Notes: generated by a model from the letters alone, not told the origin. A DNA stretch of 64,000 nucleotides from Fundidesulfovibrio magnetotacticus (GCF_013019105.1 NZ_BLTE01000004.1:124001-188000), one strand, 5' to 3'. Shown: positions 8,213 to 18,092, numbered from the stretch's first letter. Made by a program: numbers and translations.

Positions 8213-10264
8213 TCAGGCCGCGCGGTTCTGCTGTTGGCGCGAGAAGGCGAAGGCGATCAGGTTGGCCACGTCCAGGATCACCGAGACGCCGCCGTCGCCG
8301 TTCACGGTGGTGCCCGCGATGAAGCGCACGCTGCCCAGGGCCTCGGAGAGGGGCTTGATCACCGCCTGCTGCTGGCCCACCACGGCGTCCACCGCCAGGC
8401 CCACCCACTTGCCCTCCACCCCCGTGACCACGATGCGTTCGTAGCCGGGCTGCTCGCCGGGCACGTCGAGCAGGCCGCGCACGCTCACGCAGGGGATCAG
8501 CTCGCCCTTGTACTCCATGGAGCCGACCATGGGCGGACGGCCCTCCAGGAAGCGTTCCTGGCAGGCCTCCACGGCCGCCAGGGGCAGCACGAAGAACTCC
8601 GAACCCACGCGCACCTGAAGCCCGTCGATGATGGCCAGGGTGAGCGGCAGGCGGATGGTGAGCCGACACCCCTTGCCGGGCGTGCTCTCCACGTCCACGG
8701 AGCCTCGCAGGCTCTCGATGTTCTTCTTCACCACGTCCATGCCCACCCCGCGCCCTGAGACGTTGGTGACCTGCTGGGCCGTGGAGAAGCCCGGGGCGAA
8801 GATCATGCCCAGGATTTCCTGTTCGGTGGGGTTGTCCGTGGGCGCGATGAGCCCGCGTTCGATGGCCTTGGCCTTCACGCGCTCGGTGTCGATGCCCTTG
8901 CCGTCGTCGGTGATGGTGATGTGGATGTTGCCGCCGGAGTGCACGGCGTCCAGGGTGATGTTGCCCTTGGGCGGCTTGCCTTGGGCCTCGCGGGCCTCGG
9001 GGGCTTCGATGCCGTGGTCGATGGAGTTGCGCAGGATGTGCACCAGGGGGTCCTTGAGCTGGTCGATCACGTTCTTGTCCAGCTCGGTCTGCGCGCCCAG
9101 GCCGTTGAAGGCAACGTCCTTGCCCATGGACTGGCCCAGGTCGCGCACGAGGCGGCGCATGGTGCCGTAGATGGAGCCGATGGGCACCATGCGGATGCCC
9201 AGGGTGTTGTCGCGCATTTCGGAGACGAGGCGCTGGAGGTCCTCGGCCACGCTGCGCAGGACCGAATCTCCCGAAGTGCCTGCAAGCTGGCTCAGGCGCG
9301 ACTGCACGATGACCATCTCGCCCACCAGGTTCACCAGGGCGTCCAGGCGGGCCGAATCCACCCGGATGCTCGCGGTGGAGCCCGCGTCCGGAGCGGCGGC
9401 CGTCTTGGCCGTTGAGCGCATGCTCACCTTGGCGGCGATCCACCCGGCGATCTCGTCGCGCAGGGCCTCGAAGGACTTCCCCGCCCCGGCCTGCAGCATG
9501 TCCAGGAGCGTGGGGATGTCGGAACCCCGGACGGCCTCGGGACGGATTTCCTCGATCTTCACGCCGTGTTCGTCCTCCACGAAGATGAACACGTCGCGGA
9601 TGGCGTCGATGCCCTTGTCCTGGATGATCAGGATGTCCCACCAGCCGTAGGCCGTCACGGGGTCCATGGCCTCCAGGGAAGGGATGGTCCCGGGCCGGAA
9701 GACGCTCCAGAGCCTGCCCAGGTCCTGCAGTTCGGCCATGAGGCGCATGGGGTCGGTGCCGGAGAGGAAGGTGCCGGGCGCGGGCTGGTAGCGCAGGAGG
9801 TAGGTTCTGGCGGTGGAGGGGTCGAAGCGGCGGTGGCCTTTCGGCTGGTCCTGGGCGTCTCCCGGCTGGGCCTCCTGCCGCGCGGGCGGCTGCCCCAGGT
9901 AGGGGCGCAGCCGGGAAAGGATTTCGTCGGAGACGGCCACGTCTTCGGGGGCGGCTTTCGGGGAGGCCAGCAGCCTGCCCACGTGGTCCTTGGCCTCCAG
10001 GGTGAGGCCCAGAAGCTCGGTGGTCAGCTGGAGTTCGCCGGAGCGGACCTTGTCGAAGACGGTTTCCACGTCGTGGGCGAAGCGGGCCAGCTCGTCGTAG
10101 CCGAACATGGCCCCGGAACCCTTGATGGTGTGGATGTCGCGGAACACCTTGGCGATGCATTCGGCGTTGCCCGGGTCGTTCTCCAGCTCCAGGAGCATGT
10201 GTTCCAGGTCGGCCAGGAGTTCGGCGGCCTCTTCCTTGAAGAGTTGGGCGGCGTCCAGGTTCAT
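8213..10264 (-). CDS. cheA: CheA-type chemotaxis histidine kinase
   Basis: A 683-residue cytoplasmic kinase that phosphorylates a CheY/CheB-type response regulator. The N-terminal Hpt domain has the phospho-acceptor His45 in DIHTIKGSG. A middle region (about 140-240) resembles a docking domain, followed by the dimerisation helix pair and an HATPase with N-box LRNSIDHGIE (about 411-420) and G-box DDGKGID. The last 140 residues form a CheW-like coupling domain. Its ATG (10262-10264) overlaps the stop of the STAS gene. The operon order is MCP, STAS, CheA. No separate CheW, CheR, CheB or CheY is in view, so these partners must be elsewhere. Confidence 0.92.
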   Translation of the reverse strand: MNLDAAQLFKEEAAELLADLEHMLLELENDPGNAECIAKVFRDIHTIKGSGAMFGYDELARFAHDVETVFDKVRSGELQLTTELLGLTLEAKDHVGRLLASPKAAPEDVAVSDEILSRLRPYLGQPPARQEAQPGDAQDQPKGHRRFDPSTARTYLLRYQPAPGTFLSGTDPMRLMAELQDLGRLWSVFRPGTIPSLEAMDPVTAYGWWDILIIQDKGIDAIRDVFIFVEDEHGVKIEEIRPEAVRGSDIPTLLDMLQAGAGKSFEALRDEIAGWIAAKVSMRSTAKTAAAPDAGSTASIRVDSARLDALVNLVGEMVIVQSRLSQLAGTSGDSVLRSVAEDLQRLVSEMRDNTLGIRMVPIGSIYGTMRRLVRDLGQSMGKDVAFNGLGAQTELDKNVIDQLKDPLVHILRNSIDHGIEAPEAREAQGKPPKGNITLDAVHSGGNIHITITDDGKGIDTERVKAKAIERGLIAPTDNPTEQEILGMIFAPGFSTAQQVTNVSGRGVGMDVVKKNIESLRGSVDVESTPGKGCRLTIRLPLTLAIIDGLQVRVGSEFFVLPLAAVEACQERFLEGRPPMVGSMEYKGELIPCVSVRGLLDVPGEQPGYERIVVTGVEGKWVGLAVDAVVGQQQAVIKPLSEALGSVRFIAGTTVNGDGGVSVILDVANLIAFAFSRQQQNRAA

Positions 10265-10563
10265 TCGGCTCGCTCCTTGCTTTCCGGTGCGTCCTGGGCC
10301 GTCGCCGCCAGTTCCGGGAAGCCGCACAGCAGGGCTTGGCCCGCGGCCGCGCCTTGAAGCTGGCCCAGAAGGGTGCAGGTTGATCCCTTGGCCTCGCACC
10401 CGGCTCGCAGGGCGTGGAGCAGTTGGCAGAACGTGAGATCGAGATTGGTCACGCCCGCGAGGTCGAGTTCCAGGGGCGCGCCCGACCGCAAGGCTTCAAG
10501 GAACGCGGCGTGGATCTCTTCGGCCCGCGACACGCTGCAGTCGCCTGCGAGGGTGATGTTCAC
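10261..10563 (-). CDS. STAS-domain protein
   Basis: A 100-residue single-domain STAS protein (anti-sigma-factor antagonist/SpoIIAA-like fold), starting with GTG at 10563 behind AAGGGGG. The loop that carries the phosphorylatable Ser in SpoIIAA reads NLDLTFCQLL, leaving a Thr at the likely position. It lies 20 bp after the MCP gene and overlaps cheA by four bases. Small STAS proteins in this setting are known in several deltaproteobacterial chemosensory operons. A role as an adaptor or phospho-switch is inferred only. Confidence 0.75.
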   Translation of the reverse strand: MNITLAGDCSVSRAEEIHAAFLEALRSGAPLELDLAGVTNLDLTFCQLLHALRAGCEAKGSTCTLLGQLQGAAAGQALLCGFPELAATAQDAPESKERAE

Positions 10564-10582
10564 TGTCTAGCCCCCTTACGGT

Positions 10583-12667
10583 CTAGAACCGTTCGAAGTC
10601 TTCGTGTTCGTGGCCTTCGCCCAGGGTGAGCACCACGCCGCTCTTCTTTTTGGCGGGGGTCTGGGCGGTTGCGCGAGGCTGCTGGGAGCGGGCGGGGGGG
10701 GCGGTCCCCCGCTGGGGAAGGCGGGCCTGTTCCCCGTTCACCTGGAAGAAGGAGATGACGCTCTGGAGCTGCTCGGCCTGGGCCGAAAGCTCCTCGGCGG
10801 TGGAGGCCAGTTCCTCGGAGGCCGAGGCGTTCTGCTGCACCACCTGGTCCAGCTGCTGCAGGGCCTTGTTCACCTGGGCGGCCCCGGAGTTCTGCTCGGT
10901 GCTGGCGGCGCTGATCTCCTGCACCAGTTCGGCGGTCTTCTGGATGTCGGGCACCAGTCGGCCCAGGAGCGCCCCGGTGCTTTCGGTGACGGCCGTGGAG
11001 CTGCCCGAGAGGGTGTTGATTTCGGCGGCGGCCTGCTGGCTGCGTTCGGCGAGCTTGCGCACCTCGGCCGCCACAACCGCGAAGCCTTTGCCGTGCTCGC
11101 CCGCGCGGGCGGCCTCGATGGCGGCGTTGAGGGCCAGAAGGTCGGTCTGGCGGGCGATCTCCTCGATGATGGAGATCTTCTGGGCGATCTCCTTCATGGC
11201 GGCCACGGTCTGCACCATGGCCGAGCCGGACTCGCGGGCGTCGCCAGCGGCCTTCACGGCGATGGATTCGGTCTGGCGGGCGTTGTCGGCGTTCTGGCTG
11301 ATGGAGGAGGACATCTGCTCCATGGAGGCCGAGGATTCCTCCAGGGCGGCCGCCTGCTCGGTGGTTGCCTGGGAGAGGCTCTGGGCAGAGGCCGAGAGCT
11401 GCTCGCTGCCCGCCGCCATGTTGGTGGCCCCGGACTGGACCTCCAGCACCACGCTGTTGAGGCGGGCGACCATCTCCTTCATGGAGAGCAGGAGCATGTC
11501 CTTGTCGGAGCGGGGGGTCACCTCGATGCGCAGGTCTCCGGCGGCGAGGCGCGTGGCCAGCTCGGCGGCGGTGCGCTCGGCCTCCACCATGTGCTGCATG
11601 GCCTGGAGGAGCCTGCCGATCTCGTCGCCCCGGTCGGCGGCCACGTCGCGGCTCACGTCGCCCGTGGCCACGGTGTTGGCCACGCTGATGGCCGAGTTGA
11701 CGCCAGAGCGCAGCGCGCGGATCATGTACACGGCGAAGAACGCGCCGAAAGCGATGGCGGCCGCGGCCACGGCGATGTTGGTCATGTTGGCCGCCTGGGA
11801 CTCGGATTCCATCTTCTTCTTCTGGTCCTGGAAGGAGGCGTCCGCGTTGGCGCTGATCTTCTGGGCCACGACGGCCATCTCGCGCATGACGCCTGCGTTG
11901 GATTCGGCTGCCTTGAGGAAACCGTCCATGCGCGTGCGGTAGACTTCCGCCTTGGCGGCGATTTCCAGGGCCAGGACCTTGTCCTCGGCGCCGGGCAGCA
12001 TGCCCGCAAGCTCTTTGGAGGCGGGCACGAGGCGGTCCAGGATGCCCTTCGCGGCGTCCATGCGGGATTTGTCCCCGCGCCAGAGATAGTAGAGCACCTC
12101 GATGCGCGAGAGCAGGAACTGCTGCAGCACCTCGTCCGTGCGTCCCATCAGTTCATGGATTTTTGCCGCCCCGGCGAGATCATTGGCGGCCGTGGCCCTG
12201 GCGGCGGCCTCCCGCAGCCTGGCGTTGAGCTGCTCGGTGGAGCGCAGCACGGCGGTGGCGGCGTCCACGAGGGCCTTGAGGGTTTCGCCGTGGAGCTTTT
12301 CGCCCTCCTGGAACTTGCCCAGGCCCGCCTCGTAAGCCGTGGAGGCGGCCATGAGGGCGTCCATGTTTTCGCGGTTCTTGGCGTCCACGAAGACGTTCTT
12401 GAGCTCCTGGGCCGTGGCGCGCGACTCAAGGAGGTTCTTGCGCAGGGATTCCAGGCGTTTCTCGTCGTGCTGGTCGATGTAGTAGAGCATGTCCAGACGC
12501 GCCTGGAGGGTCTGCTCGGCGATGTCGGCCATATGGGCGGACTTCTCCGCGCGGCTTGCGAGGCTCTTGAGCCCGTTCCAGCCCACGTAGGCCACGCCCA
12601 AGGTGGAGAGGATGAGCAGGAAGAATCCGATGCCCAGCTTGGTGGTGAGGTTCATGTTCTTGAGCAT
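10583..12667 (-). CDS. Methyl-accepting chemotaxis protein with CheR-tether tail
   Basis: A 694-residue transmembrane receptor. TM1 spans about residues 11-31. A long all-helical periplasmic sensor of about 265 residues follows, large enough for a helical bimodular (HBM) type domain. TM2 is about 297-318, followed by HAMP and the cytoplasmic signalling hairpin, whose tip contains [20 protein letters not shown] (about 500-520). The extreme C-terminus, after a Pro/Ala/Lys-rich linker, is DFERF. This matches the x-aromatic-x-x-aromatic pentapeptide used to dock CheR or CheB. The ATG at 12665-12667 follows CGAGGAGAACGCC. It heads the MCP-STAS-CheA operon. The ligand is unknown. Confidence 0.9.
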   Translation of the reverse strand: MLKNMNLTTKLGIGFFLLILSTLGVAYVGWNGLKSLASRAEKSAHMADIAEQTLQARLDMLYYIDQHDEKRLESLRKNLLESRATAQELKNVFVDAKNRENMDALMAASTAYEAGLGKFQEGEKLHGETLKALVDAATAVLRSTEQLNARLREAAARATAANDLAGAAKIHELMGRTDEVLQQFLLSRIEVLYYLWRGDKSRMDAAKGILDRLVPASKELAGMLPGAEDKVLALEIAAKAEVYRTRMDGFLKAAESNAGVMREMAVVAQKISANADASFQDQKKKMESESQAANMTNIAVAAAAIAFGAFFAVYMIRALRSGVNSAISVANTVATGDVSRDVAADRGDEIGRLLQAMQHMVEAERTAAELATRLAAGDLRIEVTPRSDKDMLLLSMKEMVARLNSVVLEVQSGATNMAAGSEQLSASAQSLSQATTEQAAALEESSASMEQMSSSISQNADNARQTESIAVKAAGDARESGSAMVQTVAAMKEIAQKISIIEEIARQTDLLALNAAIEAARAGEHGKGFAVVAAEVRKLAERSQQAAAEINTLSGSSTAVTESTGALLGRLVPDIQKTAELVQEISAASTEQNSGAAQVNKALQQLDQVVQQNASASEELASTAEELSAQAEQLQSVISFFQVNGEQARLPQRGTAPPARSQQPRATAQTPAKKKSGVVLTLGEGHEHEDFERF

Positions 12668-12978
12668 GGCGTTCTCCTCGGGGTGCTGCCGCTGGTGATC
12701 CCCATAGATGTTGTCAATCGATTTCTGGGGCGTTGTTCCAGTTTGATCAATATTCCAGAAACACGAAGGGGAGTCTACTCGTTTCTGGCAAAAAACACGC
12801 ATCATGAAGAAACTGGATCGTTCGCCCGTCTCGGACTGGCCCGGTAAGCCAGCACGCGGGAAGAACTGAGTCAGCCTAAGGAATTGATACCACAACGAGT
12901 CGGTTTGTCCAACGGTATGAGGGCGGGGAACAGGGCATCCCGGCCCCCGGAAGGGACCGCGGGCCGGGCGCGGCGTTT
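12668..12978. other. Intergenic region upstream of the MCP operon
   Basis: This 311-bp stretch must hold the minus-strand promoter of the MCP-STAS-CheA operon. A TTGACA hexamer is present on the minus strand at 12712-12717, but no convincing -10 box follows at 17 bp. I saw no sigma-54 or sigma-28 element and no gene. Confidence 0.4.
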
Positions 12979-13227
12979 TCAGGGCTTGCAGATCTTGCAG
13001 GGCCGGTAGCCCGCGGCGGCGGCTTCCTCCCTGCTCTTGAGCACGGCCGTGCAGGCCTTGCAGTGGTAGAAGCGGCAACTCTGCCGGTGGTAGATGCGCG
13101 ATGTGACGTTGCCGTGGTAAACGGCATTCGGCGGCGCCAGAGGCTGCCCCGTCGCGGAGACGGCCGTGGCGAGAAGCAGGCCCAGGGCGAGCAGGACGGC
13201 GGTCAGTCCGTTGCGGAGGCGGTTCAT
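12979..13227 (-). CDS. Small secreted Cys/His-rich (Ada-like metal site) protein
   Basis: An 82-residue protein with an N-terminal signal peptide (hydrophobic core [18 protein letters not shown], likely cleavage near ATG-QP). The mature part contains [20 protein letters not shown] and ends YRPCKICKP. The spacing Cys-x4-Cys-x2-Cys and Cys-x2-Cys resembles the zinc-binding N-domain of Ada-type proteins, used by small periplasmic proteins of unknown role. The ATG at 13225-13227 has GGGAGGAG upstream. It stands alone between the MBL hydrolase and the MCP operon. Confidence 0.7.
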   Translation of the reverse strand: MNRLRNGLTAVLLALGLLLATAVSATGQPLAPPNAVYHGNVTSRIYHRQSCRFYHCKACTAVLKSREEAAAAGYRPCKICKP

Positions 13228-13325
13228 GCGCTCCTCCCGGTCGAGGCGGTCAGTGGGATCAGCGCACCGGGCGCGGGGCGGCGGCAGGATGCCGGGGCGC
13301 GCCGGGGGAGCGGTCCCGGTCGGGG

Positions 13326-14162
13326 TCAGAATTCCAGGCGTTCCCCCGCGCGGCCCTGGCGGAAGCGCTCCCCGAAGGCAGCGGACAGCGCCTGCGCGGC
13401 GTCCTTGCCCGTGCAGTGCAGGGGGACCACCAGGCCCGGGGCGCGGCTTTGCAGGGTCGCCACGGCACGGGCGATGTCGCCTGGGCCGGAGTGCATCAGG
13501 TGCATCCCCCCGAGGACGGCGCGCAGCGGCCTGCCCGGCGCGTGGACTTCCAGGGCTTCGAGGGTGTTTTCCAGGCCCGCGTGGCAGCAGCCCAGCACGA
13601 GCACCAGGCCTTCGGGGGTGTCCGTCCACAGGGCCATGTCGTCGTCGATGGGGTCCGGGCGCAGGCCTTCGGCATCAAGGAAGAAGGGCCAGCCGGGGCC
13701 GACGTCGCCGTGGGGGCGGGGCACCGGGCCGCTGACCCACACCCCGGGCACGGCCTGGAAAGGTTCCGCCGCCCAGTGCAGGCGCTCCCCGGCCAGGGCC
13801 TCCAGCGCTTCCATGGCCTCGCGCGGCATGTGCACCGGGCGCGCCTTGCCTTCTTCCACGCAGTAGCGCGGCAGCACGGCCTCGGGCCGCAGATGGACGT
13901 GCGCCCTCTCCGTCGCGGCCAGGGCCAGGGGCAGTCCCCCGGTGTGGTCGTAGTGGCCGTGGCTCAGGACCAGGGCGTCGGTCCGGGCGAGGTCCACGCC
14001 CAGTCGGCGGGCGTTGTCCTCCAGCGCCTTGCCAGCGCCCGTGTCGAAGAGCACGTTGCCGCCCGGGGCCTCGATCCACAACGAGAGACCGTGTTCGGCG
14101 GCGAAGCCCTCGCGGGCCTCGTTGTCGGCCAGAACCGTGACGGCGAGGCGCGCTCCGGGCAT
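13326..14162 (-). CDS. MBL-fold metallo-hydrolase (COG1237 type)
   Basis: A 278-residue cytoplasmic metallo-beta-lactamase-fold protein. The metal motif is LSHGHYDHTGG, with further histidines in LGGMHLMHSG and in the C-terminal PLHCTGKDAA. The N-terminus (VTVLADNEAREGF) and this spacing match the COG1237 branch, which includes a dihydropteroate-synthase-like enzyme of methanopterin pathways; most members have no known substrate. The C-terminal CTGKDAA segment is characteristic of that branch. It is transcribed away from the bacteriohemerythrin gene. The substrate cannot be deduced. Confidence 0.82.
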   Translation of the reverse strand: MPGARLAVTVLADNEAREGFAAEHGLSLWIEAPGGNVLFDTGAGKALEDNARRLGVDLARTDALVLSHGHYDHTGGLPLALAATERAHVHLRPEAVLPRYCVEEGKARPVHMPREAMEALEALAGERLHWAAEPFQAVPGVWVSGPVPRPHGDVGPGWPFFLDAEGLRPDPIDDDMALWTDTPEGLVLVLGCCHAGLENTLEALEVHAPGRPLRAVLGGMHLMHSGPGDIARAVATLQSRAPGLVVPLHCTGKDAAQALSAAFGERFRQGRAGERLEF

Positions 14163-14484
14163 CGTGACTCCTTTTGTTTGCTCTTCCGGGCTCTATGGTC
14201 TGGCGGGCAGGCGCGTCAACCCCCTGGGACGAACGGCACGGGGGCCATGCGCGGCTCGCGGCGTGCGTCTCCGAGGGGAGTCGTGCTCGTGAGCGTACCT
14301 CCGCCAGGTCGCGTCCCTTGTCCGTGTGCGCCTGCGCCAGATGCGTCCGGACGCGATCTGAAACCGTCGATGCAAAGCCTTGACAGCTGCCAACCGGCAT
14401 GGAAGGACTCTATCTTCCCGAAGTGCCGAAGCGGTTTGCCCAGTTCAGCAGGGCTGTCACGGTTATTTACGGAGATATACGCAT
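14163..14484. other. Divergent intergenic region, MBL hydrolase / bacteriohemerythrin
   Basis: 322 bp between divergent genes. A TTGACA hexamer lies about 95 bp before the bacteriohemerythrin ATG, but no well-spaced -10 box accompanies it. The last 50 bp are distinctly AT-rich (GGTTATTTACGGAGATATAC) and include the GGAG ribosome-binding site. No gene is recognised. Confidence 0.4.
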
Positions 14485-14874
14485 ATGACGATCTATTGGT
14501 TTGAAGATCTCGCAACAGGCATCCCTGATGTCGATGCCCAACATCAAGATCTGATCGCAATGATCAACGAGCTTGATGAGGCCATCGCAACACGCCAGGG
14601 CATCAGCAGGTTGTCGCAGCTCACGGACGGCCTCATCCTCTACGCAAGACACCATTTCGCAACGGAGGAGCGGCTGATGGCGGAAAGCGGCTACCGTTAC
14701 ATGGCGGAACATCTTAAGGAGCACGAGCAGTTCGGTGAGCGGGTGATGGCGATCGCCTTCGAGTCCGACGCTCCGGAGAACCATCCCAGGGCGGTTTCAG
14801 AGTTCCTGCACAAATGGCTGATCGAACACATCGGAACCGTGGACAAGCTGATGGGCGAGTGCCTGGCGGGATAG
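14485..14874 (+). CDS. Bacteriohemerythrin
   Basis: A 129-residue four-helix O2-binding di-iron protein. The full ligand set is present: His20 (DAQHQD), His57 and Glu61 (HHFATEE), His76 and His80 (HLKEHEQ), and His115 with Asp120 (HIGTVD). Single-domain members bind oxygen reversibly and are thought to serve oxygen sensing, scavenging or delivery in microaerophilic and anaerobic bacteria. The ATG at 14485 has GGAG at a proper distance. It is monocistronic and convergent with the AOR gene. Confidence 0.92.
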   Translation: MTIYWFEDLATGIPDVDAQHQDLIAMINELDEAIATRQGISRLSQLTDGLILYARHHFATEERLMAESGYRYMAEHLKEHEQFGERVMAIAFESDAPENHPRAVSEFLHKWLIEHIGTVDKLMGECLAG

Positions 14875-14920
14875 CGGGACGCCGACGGCCCGCAGTCGTC
14901 GCAGGGGCCTCGGCGCGGGC

Positions 14921-16675
14921 TCACGGCAGGCGACCGTCGCTTGTCCAGCCCCGCAGGCGGTAGTAGTCCGAGAGCAGGGTTTCCATTTCGGCCTCGGTCA
15001 GGCTCCTGCCGTCGGGCAGGGCTTCCCTGTGCAGGCGCGAGGGCAGCCGGTCGTCCTTGGCGGTGAGCCCCTCCCGGAGGTTGAATTCCCGGGTGAGGTC
15101 GAGCACGAGGGCGGCCTTGCGCCGCAGCTCCGGCCTGGAGGCTTCGAGCCCGGTCGCCAGGCCCACGGCCTTTTCCAACTCTTCCCAGGTGTACATGTCC
15201 CGGTAGAAGCGGCAGAGGATGAGCGTGTCGAAGAGGGTGAGGCGGTCCTCGAAATCGGTGAGCATTTCGGCCTTGCCCTCGATGGCGTCGGGGGGGATCA
15301 TGCCGGCCAGTTCCGGCTTGTAGAAGGTGGTGCGCAGGTGGCACGCCCCGCGCGGGGACGTGCCGTAGGCCAGGCCCATGCCCTTGAGCGCGCGCGGGTC
15401 GTAGCCCGGGGGCTCCATGCCCTTGACGTGGACGGCCAGGTCCGAGAGGCCCCACTCCTCGGCCGCGGCGACGATGCCCTGGGCCATGAGTTCCCCCACG
15501 CCCTTGCGGTTCGCGATGTCGTGGATGAGCCTGCCCACGCCCTCGTAGTCGCCGTAGTCCAGGCCGAGCTTCAGCACGCCCCTGCGACAGGCCTCGATGG
15601 CCAGGGCGCAGAGGTTCCCCGCCGAGATGGTGTCCAGGCCCAGGCGGTCGCACAGGTCGTTGAGCCAGACGATCTCGTCCATCTCCTCGATCATGCACAG
15701 GCCGCCGAAGGCGTAGATGGTCTCGTACTCCGGCCCCTCCAGGGTGAGGCCCTGGTGCCTGCCCTTGGAGAGCCTGGCCATGCGGCCGCAGGCCATGAAG
15801 CACTTCAGGCAGGCGTGGGGCGTCACGTCGTGTTCCTTGTGGAAGGTCTCCCCGCTGATCTTTGGCCAGTGCGCGCAGCTGCCCTGGCTCCAGTATTTTG
15901 CCGGGAAGGCCCCGGCCGTGTTCATGAGGGCCACCATCATGGTGGTGCCGTAGGCCTTGTAGGCCTGCACGCCCTTGTTCTCCCTGCCCGCCCTGGCGAA
16001 CGCGGCGGCGTAGGCCCGCGCGCCCTTGGGGTCGGCCAGGAGGCGCTTGCGGTCCCCCTGGAACACCACGGCCTTGAGCTTTTTGGAGCCCATCACCGCT
16101 CCCACCCCGGCCCTGCCCGCGCAGCGCCAGGAGTCGTTGGCGATGAGGGCGAAGCGCACCAGGCGTTCGCCCGCCGGGCCGATGACCACCGCGCCCGGAG
16201 CGCCCCAGCCCTGCTCCGCCACGCCCAGGGCGGCGCGCTCGGCCTCGTAGGTTTCGAGCCCCCAGAGGTGGTCGGCCTCGTGGAAGGTGCAGCCGTCGGG
16301 ATGGACGCGCAGGGCCACGGGCCTCTCGGAGGCCCCTTCCACCACCACGGCGTCGAACCCGGTCCGGTCGATGGCCTCCGGCACTTTGCCGCCCGAGTAG
16401 GACTCGGCGTAGAAGCCGGTGAGCGGCGACTTGGTGAAGACCCCGTAACGGCTGCCGCCCCACAGCGGCCCCCCGCAGAACGGCCCCGTGGCGAAGATGA
16501 GCCTGTTGTCGGGCCCCAACGGGTCCGTTCCGGCCGGATTGCGCGACAGCAGGAGCGCCGTGCCGAGCCCCTTGCCGCCCAGCACGGACTCCAGGAGGCC
16601 CGGGTCGGCGGCGTCGATGGAAAACGTCCGGTTGGAGAGGTCCACAGTCAGTATCCTGCCGTAGAATCCGAACAT
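14921..16675 (-). CDS. Aldehyde:ferredoxin oxidoreductase
   Basis: A 584-residue tungsten (or molybdenum) pyranopterin enzyme that oxidises aldehydes to carboxylic acids with ferredoxin. The start MFGFYGRILTVDLS and the RWGGSRYGVFTKSP-like segment (GPLWGGSRYGV) are typical of AOR domain 1. The [4Fe-4S] ligands are Cys289, Cys292, Cys296 and Cys488 (C-x2-C-x3-C plus the late Cys in LILCRFY), close to the positions known in Pyrococcus AOR. It is the last gene of the Liv/alcohol-dehydrogenase cluster, 117 bp after the alcohol dehydrogenase, so the pair would turn an alcohol into an acid. Substrate unknown. Confidence 0.92.
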   Translation of the reverse strand: MFGFYGRILTVDLSNRTFSIDAADPGLLESVLGGKGLGTALLLSRNPAGTDPLGPDNRLIFATGPFCGGPLWGGSRYGVFTKSPLTGFYAESYSGGKVPEAIDRTGFDAVVVEGASERPVALRVHPDGCTFHEADHLWGLETYEAERAALGVAEQGWGAPGAVVIGPAGERLVRFALIANDSWRCAGRAGVGAVMGSKKLKAVVFQGDRKRLLADPKGARAYAAAFARAGRENKGVQAYKAYGTTMMVALMNTAGAFPAKYWSQGSCAHWPKISGETFHKEHDVTPHACLKCFMACGRMARLSKGRHQGLTLEGPEYETIYAFGGLCMIEEMDEIVWLNDLCDRLGLDTISAGNLCALAIEACRRGVLKLGLDYGDYEGVGRLIHDIANRKGVGELMAQGIVAAAEEWGLSDLAVHVKGMEPPGYDPRALKGMGLAYGTSPRGACHLRTTFYKPELAGMIPPDAIEGKAEMLTDFEDRLTLFDTLILCRFYRDMYTWEELEKAVGLATGLEASRPELRRKAALVLDLTREFNLREGLTAKDDRLPSRLHREALPDGRSLTEAEMETLLSDYYRLRGWTSDGRLP

Positions 16676-16708
16676 GGATGCGCCTCGCGTGCCGGTGTGT
16701 TGCGTGTT

Positions 16709-16741
16709 GGCGCGCCCGCGGGCCGGCCTCGCGGGCGCGCC
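16709..16741. repeat. 12-bp inverted repeat between adh and AOR genes
   Basis: GGCGCGCCCGCG (16709-16720) is repeated in inverse at 16730-16741 with a 9-nt loop. No T run follows in either direction. It may stabilise or attenuate the mRNA between the two enzymes. Confidence 0.5.
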
Positions 16742-16792
16742 GGTTCACGGCGCGCAGCCCTTGGCGGGCCTCGCGCCGGGGGGAGCTTCGCC

Positions 16793-17950
16793 TCAGAGCA
16801 CGCGCCTGTAGATGGCCTCGGCGTCCTGGGCCTGGAGCTGGCGGGGGTTGTTGGCCAGCAGCCTGGTGACCTTCATGACGCCTTTGGCCAGGTCCGGGAT
16901 GTTCTCGTCCCGGACGCCGAAGCCTGAGAGCCTCGCGGGCACGCGCAGGTCCTGCGTGAGCACGCGCAGGGCCTCCACGGCCTTGAGCGCGGCCTCGCGC
17001 TGGGAGAGCCCCACCACGTTTTCTCCCAGCACCCCGGCCAAGTATGCGAACTTGGGGAGGTTGCCCAGCATGTTGAACTCCATCACCGGCACGAGCATGA
17101 TGCTGTTCGCCACGCCGTGGGGGATGTGGTATTCCGCGCCGATGGGGTAGGCGAAGGCGTGCACGGCGGTGACCCCCGCGTTGGCGAAGGCCATGCCCGC
17201 GAGCATGCTGCCCTCCATCATGTCGGAGCGGGCCTTGATGTCCGCGCCGTTGGCGTAGGCGGTGCGGATGTTGCCGTGGACCAGCCGGATGGCCTGCAGG
17301 GCCAGCATGTCGGTGACGGGCGTGGCGTTGCGGGAGGTGTAGGCCTCCACGGCGTGGATGAGCGCGTCCATGCCCGTGGCCGCCGTGATGTGCGGGGGCA
17401 GGCCCAGCGTGAGCTCCGGGTCGAGGAGGGCCACGCTGGGGAAAAGGTGCGGGCTCACGATGCCCTTTTTGAGCTTCTCGTGGTGGTCGGAGAGGATGGC
17501 GATGGGCGTCACCTCGCTGCCCGTTCCCGCCGTGGTGGGGATGAGCATCAGCTTGAGGCCGGGCTTGGGCACCAGGTCGATGCCGAACAGGGAGGAAACC
17601 TCGCCCGGATTGGTGGCCAGGATGGAGGCCACCTTGGCCACGTCCTGGGCCGAGCCCCCGCCGATGCCCACGATGGCGTCGGCCCGGAAGGCCCTGAGGC
17701 TCTCGCCGGCCCGCACGGCCGTTTCGTAGGAGGGGTCGGCCTCCACGTCCGCGAAGCGCTCGCAGGCGATCCTGGCCTTCCTGAACTGCTCCTCCAGCCT
17801 GTCCACCATGCCCGTTCCCGCGAGGCCGGGGTCCGTGACCACCAGCACCCGTTTGCCGCCCATCCCGCGTACTTCCTCGGCAGCCCGCGCCAAGGCCCCC
17901 GCGCCCATGACGATGCGGCGCGTCGTCTGAAAGATCGAACCGGTTCCCAT
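16793..17950 (-). CDS. Iron-containing alcohol dehydrogenase
   Basis: A 385-residue group III (Fe-type) alcohol dehydrogenase, NAD(P)-dependent. It has the nucleotide loop GIGGGSAQDVAK, and the metal-binding His region GVTAVHAFAYPIGAEYHIPH with the family's HxxxHG-like end. The ATG (17948-17950) lies about 140 bp after livF on the same strand. Such enzymes oxidise or reduce short-chain alcohols, diols or lactaldehyde. Next to AOR it would supply the aldehyde. It reads as part of the same transcription unit as the importer, although the gap of 142 bp leaves room for an extra promoter. Confidence 0.9.
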   Translation of the reverse strand: MGTGSIFQTTRRIVMGAGALARAAEEVRGMGGKRVLVVTDPGLAGTGMVDRLEEQFRKARIACERFADVEADPSYETAVRAGESLRAFRADAIVGIGGGSAQDVAKVASILATNPGEVSSLFGIDLVPKPGLKLMLIPTTAGTGSEVTPIAILSDHHEKLKKGIVSPHLFPSVALLDPELTLGLPPHITAATGMDALIHAVEAYTSRNATPVTDMLALQAIRLVHGNIRTAYANGADIKARSDMMEGSMLAGMAFANAGVTAVHAFAYPIGAEYHIPHGVANSIMLVPVMEFNMLGNLPKFAYLAGVLGENVVGLSQREAALKAVEALRVLTQDLRVPARLSGFGVRDENIPDLAKGVMKVTRLLANNPRQLQAQDAEAIYRRVL

Positions 17951-18092
17951 TGTGGCACCCCAGTTTGGTTTGGCCCCGCTTCAGGCGGGCACGCTTCACC
18001 CTCGGGCCGCCGCCGGGCGGGCTCGCGGGCTGACCCCGCGCCCCCCTGGGCGGCTTCGGCCGCGCACGGCCGTCCTCGATCCGGCCTTCCCG

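Noticed and set aside
14221-14260. Sigma-54 promoter near the bacteriohemerythrin gene
   Set aside because: A GGCACG box is present, but the downstream GC lies at 12 rather than 10 bp, and the site is more than 200 bp from the gene.
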